Below, one piece after another: positions 58,330-64,000 of a stretch of 64,000 nt of DNA. Source of the stretch: Flavisolibacter longurius. GTDB taxonomy: Bacteria > Bacteroidota > Bacteroidia > Chitinophagales > Chitinophagaceae. Made by a program: the position numbers and the translations under genes. Under the pieces are notes generated by a model, which worked only from the letters and a program-made list of their open reading frames with translations, made no database searches and was not told where the DNA came from. Positions within the stretch are counted from its first letter, which is position 1. Every line of letters begins with the position of its first letter. Where the stretch lies: the NCBI GenBank assembly GCA_014163555.1, contig JACJGO010000013.1:62001-126000 (forward strand). Direction: 5' to 3'.

Positions 58330-59328
58330 CTAGGGTGTATTTATCTTTTGCAATATCTGGTCAATCACATTCTCCGTGGAAACGTTTTCCGCTTCGGCTT
58401 CATAGGTGAGGCCAATGCGGTGACGCAACACACTGTGGGCAATGCTGCGCACATCATCCGGCGTAACATAACCACGGCCATTTAAAAAGGCCTGTGCTTT
58501 GGAGGCCAGGGCCAGGGCAATACTGCCACGCGGCGAAGCACCATACTGTATCACCGGCTTTAAGCCTGCCAGGCCAAAGTGGTTCGGATCACGGGTGGCA
58601 AACACCAGTCCCAAAATATATTGCTCTACTTTTTCATCGAGGTAAATCTGGCGCACCAGCTTGCGGGCTTCGTTGATCTCAAAGGTCGAAAGAATGGGAT
58701 TGATGACCGGCGGTGCCGAACCCTCCACATTCTGCCGGATGATCAACTGTTCATCACGCATGGTGGGATAACTCACCACCACTTTTAATAAAAAGCGGTC
58801 CACCTGGGCTTCGGGAAGGGGATAGGTTCCTTCCTGCTCAATGGGGTTCTGCGTGGCCAATACAAGAAAGGGTTCATCGAGTTTGTACGTGGTTTCGCCA
58901 ATGGTGATCTGCCGCTCCTGCATCGCTTCCAGCAAAGCGCTTTGCACTTTGGCCGGGGCCCGGTTGATTTCATCGGCCAGCAAAAAGTTGGCGAAGATGG
59001 GGCCTTTACGGACCACAAACTCGTTGCGCTGCTGGTTATAGATCATGGTACCGATCACGTCGGCTGGCAAAAGATCCGGTGTAAACTGGATGCGGCTGAA
59101 CTTTGCCTGGATGGCCTGCGCCAGCGATTTAATGGCCAGAGTTTTGGCCAGACCGGGAATGCCTTCGAGCAAAATGTGGCCGTTGGCAAGCAGGGCGATG
59201 GTCAGGTGCTCCAACATTTTTTCCTGTCCCACAATCGTTTTCGAGAGTTCAGAGAAGAGCTTTTGCTTTAAATTGTGCCGGTCTTTGATTAAATTCGTGA
59301 GATGCGTGATTTGTTCGGATGTCGTCAT
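58330..59328 (-). CDS. moxR: MoxR-type AAA+ ATPase
   Basis: A 332-residue protein. Walker A is GIPGLAKT at 56-63 and Walker B is LLADEI at 116-121; sensor 1 is ATQNPIEQEGTYPLPEAQVD, typical of MoxR. The C-terminal lid domain includes LVRQIYLDEKVEQYILGLV and GASPRGSIALALASKAQAF. It is a cytoplasmic chaperone-like ATPase. As first gene of the minus operon moxR-DUF58-batD-like-batA it powers the system. Confidence 0.95.
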   Translation of the reverse strand: MTTSEQITHLTNLIKDRHNLKQKLFSELSKTIVGQEKMLEHLTIALLANGHILLEGIPGLAKTLAIKSLAQAIQAKFSRIQFTPDLLPADVIGTMIYNQQRNEFVVRKGPIFANFLLADEINRAPAKVQSALLEAMQERQITIGETTYKLDEPFLVLATQNPIEQEGTYPLPEAQVDRFLLKVVVSYPTMRDEQLIIRQNVEGSAPPVINPILSTFEINEARKLVRQIYLDEKVEQYILGLVFATRDPNHFGLAGLKPVIQYGASPRGSIALALASKAQAFLNGRGYVTPDDVRSIAHSVLRHRIGLTYEAEAENVSTENVIDQILQKINTP

Positions 59329-59401
59329 AGATAAATTTCGTCCCGCAGGGTTAACAAATAGTTTGCCTGAATAAAATTACTGCAACACAAACTGTATAAT
59401 T

Positions 59402-59872
59402 ATGAAAATCTTTTCAACTGCTAGCCTATTGTTTTTTTGTTTGTTCGTTGTTTCCTGTCAAAAGGAAAACAATGAACCGACCAAGACTGAACAAATAAGT
59501 TCATCACCTTGGGTGCATGAAAGTTCAGGCATTGACTCTGATCGGAATGGTACCATTGATATCCCCTTGTTATTGGCTGGCGTACCAGAATGCAGACTGG
59601 ATAATGTACTGACGTTTCGGGCTGACGGCACCGCAACAGCAGGAGAAGGGAATAAAAAATGCAACGATTCCGATCCGGCGACTACGAACTTCAACTGGAA
59701 CTTTTCCGACAATGAAACCACATTAAACCTTAGTGGAAACGTGTTTTCGCAGCTAAACGGTAGTTTTAAAATAAAAACGCTTACTAATACCAGCTTCAGC
59801 TTAACAAGAGACACAGTCATTACATCACCCATTACAATGAATGCAACGATTATTGTAAACCTTAAACATTGA
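59402..59872 (+). CDS. lipocalin-like lipoprotein, paralogue of the 6302 protein
   Basis: A 156-residue protein with a lipoprotein signal (VVSCQKEN, Cys at about 20). Its layout repeats that of the protein at 6302-6748: a start like SSSPWVHES, a DSDRNGTIDI loop in the same place as DLDGDGTADTD, then LTFRADGTATAGEGNKKCND, FNWNFSDNETTLNL, and a closing beta segment. It ends 4 nt before the end of the convergent next gene. Function unknown. Confidence 0.72.
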   Translation: MKIFSTASLLFFCLFVVSCQKENNEPTKTEQISSSPWVHESSGIDSDRNGTIDIPLLLAGVPECRLDNVLTFRADGTATAGEGNKKCNDSDPATTNFNWNFSDNETTLNLSGNVFSQLNGSFKIKTLTNTSFSLTRDTVITSPITMNATIIVNLKH

Positions 59873-59876
59873 TCGT

Positions 59877-60956
59877 TCAATTCGCCGGAGGCTCGTAGTC
59901 ATATGGCAACTGGTCGGCTAAATTTTTCCAGCTCCAGTAGCCCTGATTGATCCAGCTTTTCTGATCGGTAAAATATCCATTGGGTTTGATCAGGATGGTC
60001 TCCAATATATCGACATATGAGATCTGTACCGGTACATTCAGCGGTAACTTATTCTTTTCCAAATAGCGCTTTTCCGGCGCTTTTTTGGTGTAGGTAATGC
60101 TGGCCTTTTGCGGGAAGAATAATTCAGCATTGGCCGTGGAATCATCAAAATAATAAAAAGTGGTATCGTAGGGATTGCGCAGGCGGGCAAACTTTGTGCT
60201 GCTGGCGGTTGAATACATATCTACGGTAAAGCCTTCTTTGATCAGCGTACTGTCGTAATAAGCCCGTAAGAAATGAAGGCGTGATCCTAAATAGGCATCC
60301 TTGCGGGCTTTGGCCCATGCGGTTTGCATGTCGGCATCACCTTCCATGGGCAGGTACAAACATTTACCGCGGTACGAATTAAGATCGGTTTTAAAAAAAT
60401 GTACAAATGAATCCAGTTCGTACCGCATGTTGTAACCCAGGGCCCTGTTCTGGATTTGCAGCGGTTCGGTGGCCAGCACTTTCAGGCGGTCATTTCGTTT
60501 GAAGTACAAAAACTTTAAGGCCTGCGGATTCAGCAGGGTACAGCTATCGGCATTAGGCGAGGCGCCGATAAAATGCTCCAGAAAAAACTGTCCATATTTT
60601 TCCCAGCCATCCGGCACTTCGTTGCTGTTGCGAATGATCACTTCTCCCAGTGTATTGTCGCCCTTTTGCAGCTCAATGGTAAAGGTGCGGTCGCCATTCA
60701 TTTCTGCCAGGTTAATGGTGCGACTCATGTACCCGGTAAAAGAGATCACCACTTCATAACCCCCTCTGTCGAGAAAGAGTTTAAAGGCACCTTCTTTATC
60801 CGAAAGTGTTCCTTTTGTAGTGTTCTGGGCAAATACGGAAGCGCCTTCCAGCGGCTGCCCGGTTTCGGCATCTTTTACCGTACCGGAAAGTGTGCCTTGC
60901 GCAAAAGAAAGTACGGTTATCAGGAGGGCTGTGAAAAGGAGAGCAGTTTTTTTCAT
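59877..60956 (-). CDS. carboxypeptidase-like regulatory domain protein
   Basis: A 359-residue protein from the ATG at 60956, giving a signal peptide (1-19, ending LSFAQ). Residues 20-105 form a carboxypeptidase-regulatory-like domain (GTLSGTVKDAETGQPLEGAS, then GGYEVVISFTGYMSRTINLA). The following 250 residues have no recognised domain; they contain YNMRYELDSFVHFFKTDLNS and many Tyr/Asp strands. Such proteins are common in the Bacteroidota envelope; function unknown. It lies 17 nt after the epimerase gene on the same strand, so the two may be co-transcribed. Confidence 0.7.
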   Translation of the reverse strand: MKKTALLFTALLITVLSFAQGTLSGTVKDAETGQPLEGASVFAQNTTKGTLSDKEGAFKLFLDRGGYEVVISFTGYMSRTINLAEMNGDRTFTIELQKGDNTLGEVIIRNSNEVPDGWEKYGQFFLEHFIGASPNADSCTLLNPQALKFLYFKRNDRLKVLATEPLQIQNRALGYNMRYELDSFVHFFKTDLNSYRGKCLYLPMEGDADMQTAWAKARKDAYLGSRLHFLRAYYDSTLIKEGFTVDMYSTASSTKFARLRNPYDTTFYYFDDSTANAELFFPQKASITYTKKAPEKRYLEKNKLPLNVPVQISYVDILETILIKPNGYFTDQKSWINQGYWSWKNLADQLPYDYEPPAN

Positions 60957-60973
60957 AAGAAATGCGATAGTGG

Positions 60974-61978
60974 TCATAACGCTAATTTACCTTCTTTCAT
61001 TGCCTGCCGGTACTGGGTGCAGGCATTTTTTATCACGGTTTCCAGCGGCTGATAGGCTAAACCCGGAAGAGCTTTAAGCAGGGCACTGTTGTCAAACGAG
61101 GTATGACTGTGGGCAATTTTGGCGGTTTCTTTTGAGAGCAGGGGCTTTTTGCCAGTAAGCAGCCCTTTGACTGCTTCCAGCCGCCAGGCAATTTCACCCA
61201 TGGTTTTGTTGGCAAAGCGGTGTGGTGGTTTTTTGCCGAAGCCCTGGGCAATGGTGCCAAATAGGGTTTGAAAGCTCCAGTTCTCAGCGTTGACAATAAA
61301 GCGTCTTTCCGTGATGTCGGAAAAGAGCAGTTGCACAGCCGCTTCGGCGGCATCTTCCACGCCTACAAAACCATTAACACCTTTGGTGTACCAGGGAAAT
61401 TCTTTGTACGCATTTTTAAAAATGGCGCAACTGCTTTGGTGCCAGTTGCCATACCCAAGGATGGTGCTGGGATTGATGATGACGCCTTCCAATCCTTCTG
61501 CAAAGCCACGCCAGGCCTGCATTTCAGCCTGGTGCTTGGTGATGGCATAATGTGTGTTGGCCTTGGAGGCTTCCCATTTTTTTTCTTCCGAAACAGTTGT
61601 GGCGTTCAGGGTGCGGCCCAGTGCAGCTACTGAACTTACGTGCAGAAAACGTTTCACACCGGCTTCCAGGGCCATGTTCACAACATTGGCCGTACCGCCA
61701 ATGTTGATCCGGTACATTTCATCGCGGTTGTGTTTGGCAAACGATACAATGGCTGCGGAATGAATAACGGCATCAGCTCCCTGCATCCCTTCTTCCAGCG
61801 CTACTACATCCAGCACGTCGCCATCTACCCATTCCACATTTTCCCATACGGAAGACGGAATAAAAAACGGCAGTCTGGAAGTAGACCGGCGCAGGGCCCT
61901 GACGGCATGGCCTTTTTCTACCAGGTTTTTAATGATGTAAGCACCTAAAAAGCCGGTGCCGCCGGTTATAAAAATCAT
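60974..61978 (-). CDS. NAD-dependent epimerase/dehydratase, 3-beta-HSD-like
   Basis: A 334-residue extended SDR. The ATG at 61978 (MIFITGGTGFLG) is chosen over a TTG at 62002, because AAAGGAAAA precedes it. The Rossmann motif GGTGFLG is at 6-12; the catalytic Tyr/Lys lie in THYAITKHQAE. It belongs to the same broad family as the enzyme at 8649-9656 but is not a close copy. The gene follows the 3-hydroxyacyl-CoA dehydrogenase gene by 20 nt. A lipid-related alcohol dehydrogenation is a possible role. Confidence 0.85.
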   Translation of the reverse strand: MIFITGGTGFLGAYIIKNLVEKGHAVRALRRSTSRLPFFIPSSVWENVEWVDGDVLDVVALEEGMQGADAVIHSAAIVSFAKHNRDEMYRINIGGTANVVNMALEAGVKRFLHVSSVAALGRTLNATTVSEEKKWEASKANTHYAITKHQAEMQAWRGFAEGLEGVIINPSTILGYGNWHQSSCAIFKNAYKEFPWYTKGVNGFVGVEDAAEAAVQLLFSDITERRFIVNAENWSFQTLFGTIAQGFGKKPPHRFANKTMGEIAWRLEAVKGLLTGKKPLLSKETAKIAHSHTSFDNSALLKALPGLAYQPLETVIKNACTQYRQAMKEGKLAL

Positions 61979-61998
61979 CAATCGTTTTTCCTTTTTGG

Positions 61999-62838
61999 TC
62001 AATAGTGGTAATATCCTTTTCCGGTTTTCTTGCCCAGTTCTCCCTTTACAACTTTTTCTTTTTGAACAAGCGAGGGTTGCAGCCGTTCGGGGCGCCCCAA
62101 CTGTTCGTATACCGAGCAGCTTACGGCATAGTTCACATCGTTGCCGATAAGATCCATTAGTTTGAACGGTCCCATTTTGAATCCGATACCTTCCAGCAGG
62201 CGATCCATCACCTCGTACGAAGCATATCCTTCTTCGGCCAGCCGGAGCGATTCAATATAATACGGCCGGGCCACACGGTTCACAATAAAGCCGGGCGAAT
62301 CTTTGCACACTACCGGCACCTTTCCCAGTGCTTTGGTAAAGTGTACCAGTTGGGCTGTAACTTCCTCTGCGGTTTTTTCCCCCTTCACAACTTCCACCAG
62401 CTTCATAAGCGGGGCCGGATTAAAAAAATGCAGTCCGGCTACCCGTTCGGGGTGCGGCAGGTCGGCAGCAATTTGTGTGATCGAAAGCGAAGAGGTGTTG
62501 GACGCAAAAATGGTGTTTGCACCGTTAATGGCAGCCAGTTGGCTGAACAGCGCAACCTTTGCTTCCAGCTTTTCAACAATTGCTTCGATAACAAGATCGG
62601 CCTTGCAGTGCTGCAGGTCCGAAAGAAAAAAGAGGTTGGCAAGAATTGCTTTTGCTTTTTCTGCCGTTAGTTTTTCTTTGGCCACCAGCTTGTCCAGGTC
62701 CGATTTAAGTTTTTGCGCAGCGTTTTGTACGGCCGCTTCCGACACGTCGAATAAAAGAGTGCGAAAGCCCGCTGTTGCCGAAACCTGCGCTATGCCGCTT
62801 CCCATCGTACCGGCACCACAAATACAAATGATTGTCAT
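61999..62838 (-). CDS. 3-hydroxyacyl-CoA (3-hydroxybutyryl-CoA) dehydrogenase
   Basis: A 279-residue protein. The NAD motif GAGTMGSGIAQ is at 8-18; SNTSSLSITQIAADLPHPER and GLHFFNPAPLMKLVEVVKGE carry the catalytic Ser/His region, and SPGFIVNRVARPYYIESLRL begins the C-terminal domain. It oxidises 3-hydroxyacyl-CoA in beta-oxidation or runs in reverse for short-chain synthesis. Monofunctional length (no hydratase domain). First gene of a minus-strand group with the epimerase. Confidence 0.94.
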   Translation of the reverse strand: MTIICICGAGTMGSGIAQVSATAGFRTLLFDVSEAAVQNAAQKLKSDLDKLVAKEKLTAEKAKAILANLFFLSDLQHCKADLVIEAIVEKLEAKVALFSQLAAINGANTIFASNTSSLSITQIAADLPHPERVAGLHFFNPAPLMKLVEVVKGEKTAEEVTAQLVHFTKALGKVPVVCKDSPGFIVNRVARPYYIESLRLAEEGYASYEVMDRLLEGIGFKMGPFKLMDLIGNDVNYAVSCSVYEQLGRPERLQPSLVQKEKVVKGELGKKTGKGYYHY

Positions 62839-62908
62839 ATAGAATGAATGGTGTAAATGTACATTGGTAATGAAAACAACTTACCTTAATACTTTCAAAG
62901 TCATTGAT

Positions 62909-63589
62909 ATGGCCACAACCAATGCATCGGAAATTTACCGGAAGCCCTACCTCACAACAGCCGCATATACCCTGGCCCTGCTGCTTTTCCTGTTGCCTTT
63001 TTTTAATATTAAATGCAATGATGTTTCCATGGCCAAGCTAAGTGGTATCAGCATGGCCACCGGTGGTAAACCAAGCCTGAGCCGAGATCTGGAAGATATG
63101 CAAAACAGTTTTCCGGGTGAGCGGCGGCGTTCGGCTGCATCAATCGATAACGAAGGTCAATTGTTTATTACGGCCTTGTTTGCGATGTTGCTGGGAGTGG
63201 CAGGATTGCTCTATTCAATTTTCAACAAAGATGAAAACCAGCGGGCCGGCATGTACATCGGTGGCCTGGGAGCCCTGGCCCTGATTGGCGCCTGGATACA
63301 GGTAAACTCCGTTGTCAGTGAGAATACAAAAATGCAGGGAGGACCCTCGCCCGACGAACGGTTTACGGCCATGATGCGGGTATCGGCTTCGCCAACACTG
63401 TGGTTTGTTCTTTGTCTGCTTTGTTTTCTGGCAGCCGCCTTTATCAGCTATCAGAAAAGCAAACCCGTGGCAGTAACCGGAACAGGGGAAGAAAAGCCGC
63501 CGCAGGCAGCTCCGCAGATCAAGATCAAAAATCCCGGCGACCAATCCGAATTTCCTTCCGCACCGGAAGGAGAAAGGGACCTGGGATAA
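62909..63589 (+). CDS. membrane protein of unknown function
   Basis: A 226-residue protein (starts at 62870 or a TTG at 62864 are also open; the ATG at 62909 gives a short polar N-terminus before helix 1). Helices lie at about 16-34, 88-107, 114-133 and 167-190. Between helices 1 and 2 is a polar domain with KCNDVSMAKLSGISMATGGK, and the C-terminal 35 residues are Pro/Lys/Glu-rich. I do not recognise a family. The strand is opposite to the dehydrogenase gene, and a terminator lies 108 nt past its stop. Confidence 0.6.
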   Translation: MATTNASEIYRKPYLTTAAYTLALLLFLLPFFNIKCNDVSMAKLSGISMATGGKPSLSRDLEDMQNSFPGERRRSAASIDNEGQLFITALFAMLLGVAGLLYSIFNKDENQRAGMYIGGLGALALIGAWIQVNSVVSENTKMQGGPSPDERFTAMMRVSASPTLWFVLCLLCFLAAAFISYQKSKPVAVTGTGEEKPPQAAPQIKIKNPGDQSEFPSAPEGERDLG

Positions 63590-63590
63590 A

Positions 63591-63686
63591 TCAGGCCAGC
63601 AGGTTAACCAGAATAAAGGAAACAGTAATCACCAGGATGAGACGAAGGGTTGTTTTCACGGTGTGTGAACTAATCAGGTTTTGCAT
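63591..63686 (-). CDS. possible 31-residue single-helix membrane peptide
   Basis: On the minus strand an ATG opens 31 codons: a polar start (MQNLISSHTVKTT), then one hydrophobic helix (LRLILVITVSFILVNLLA) and a TGA stop 1 nt past the convergent gene. Length and pattern fit a small membrane peptide, but there is no homologue in view and it could be chance. Confidence 0.35.
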   Translation of the reverse strand: MQNLISSHTVKTTLRLILVITVSFILVNLLA

Positions 63687-63696
63687 AAAGATTTGA

Positions 63697-63728
63697 ATTG
63701 GTAGCTAAAATTGCTACCAATTTTTTTT
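63697..63728 (+). terminator. Rho-independent terminator
   Basis: ATTGGTAGC and GCTACCAAT form a perfect 9-bp stem (7-nt loop) followed by seven T. It should end transcription of the membrane-protein gene, whose stop is 108 nt upstream. Confidence 0.85.
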
Positions 63729-63820
63729 GCAGTCAAGGGGCATAGCCAAATTCCTGTTTTTTCTCGCCGGAATGTACCGGGAAATAGCCGATTGGTGTAA
63801 AAAGCGGAAAACGTTGCACT

Positions 63821-63846
63821 AATATTTAGATATTTGTCTAAATATT
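63821..63846. promoter_or_regulatory. probable ArsR-type operator
   Basis: AATATTTAGA and its exact inverse TCTAAATATT are separated by 6 nt. The position, 62 nt before the ArsR-family start, and the TTTAGA...TCTAAA form fit a dimeric winged-helix repressor acting on its own promoter. Confidence 0.7.
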
Positions 63847-63907
63847 GAAATCTTCCCGGCGGTGCAGGGTTTTTCTGCAGCCGGCAGCAGATGACAAGAA
63901 AGCATGT

Positions 63908-64000
63908 ATGAACCTTTTGTTCAAAGCACTGAATGACGCCACGCGGCGGGAGATACTGACCTTGCTGAAAGAAGGCGATAAAACCGCCGGTGAGATTGCA
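63908..64000 (+). CDS. ArsR family transcriptional regulator, 5' part only
   Basis: Thirty-one codons are visible before the window ends. The start MNLLFKALNDATRREILTLL, followed by KEGDKTAGEIA, is the first helix and the beginning of the winged helix of ArsR/SmtB proteins of the SdpR-like group, which usually lack metal-binding Cys and are often followed by an SRPBCC or SdpI-like gene. The ATG at 63908 is in this frame; an ATG at 63904 is in another frame. A perfect palindromic operator lies upstream, so autoregulation is likely. Confidence 0.85.
   Translation, partial: MNLLFKALNDATRREILTLLKEGDKTAGEIA

Overview
The window comes from a Bacteroidota chromosome, most likely family Chitinophagaceae. 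Pointers are an alternative complex III/aa3 oxidase respiratory operon, a TonB receptor with an N-terminal carboxypeptidase-like domain, DUF5777, YceI, DUF3857 and DUF6787-type proteins, scarce Shine-Dalgarno sequences, and TAnnTTTG-like promoter elements. GC content is moderate (an impression, not counted). I saw no rRNA, tRNA, CRISPR array, prophage or intact insertion sequence. The taxon call is inference from gene content.

Layout. 1-1771: end of an OB-fold gene, YceI and a DUF5777 barrel protein. 2018-3920 (minus): ECF sigma factor overlapping a protein that looks like an inner-membrane anti-sigma-type N-terminus joined to an outer-membrane beta-barrel. 4085-6165: serine hydrolase and a relic of a LytTR regulator. 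6302-11329: lipoprotein, small envelope proteins, a CPBP-like membrane protein, an epimerase, a sterol-desaturase-type hydroxylase and an SGNH hydrolase. 11604-14033: TonB-dependent receptor. 14189-19535 (minus): conserved hypothetical protein, a beta-lactamase-fold hydrolase with an M19 dipeptidase, a regulatory-domain protein, PurN and a DUF6787-like protein. 19800-34727 is the centrepiece: actABCDEF, then cytochrome oxidase subunits II and I, heme O synthase, two subunit III proteins and subunit IV, closed by a strong terminator. SCO1 and DUF420 assembly genes follow. 36431-46626: CHAD protein, two DUF3857/transglutaminase proteins, M1 peptidase, and an NfeD-like/flotillin pair. 46929-49879: PAP2-like protein, a palindrome-rich intergenic region and rpoN. 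49977-55433: GH9 glycosidase, SixA-type phosphatase, DMT exporter, Sua5/YciO and RsgA. 55516-59328 (minus): MoxR-DUF58-BatD-like-BatA operon. 59402-64000: second lipocalin-like lipoprotein, regulatory-domain protein, epimerase, 3-hydroxyacyl-CoA dehydrogenase, a membrane protein, and the start of an ArsR regulator with a perfect operator palindrome.

The respiratory block is a coherent chain: ActABCDEF oxidises menaquinol and passes electrons through c-hemes to the aa3 oxidase encoded downstream; CtaB makes heme O, and SCO1 and DUF420 assist CuA assembly.

The least expected signal is between genes. Many spacers hold short word repeats (7-14 nt, a different word in each spacer) at one end and the same word inverted near the other end. 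Separately, a REP-like palindrome lies beside rpoN, and a 26/29 identical copy has been absorbed into the reading frame of the dipeptidase gene.
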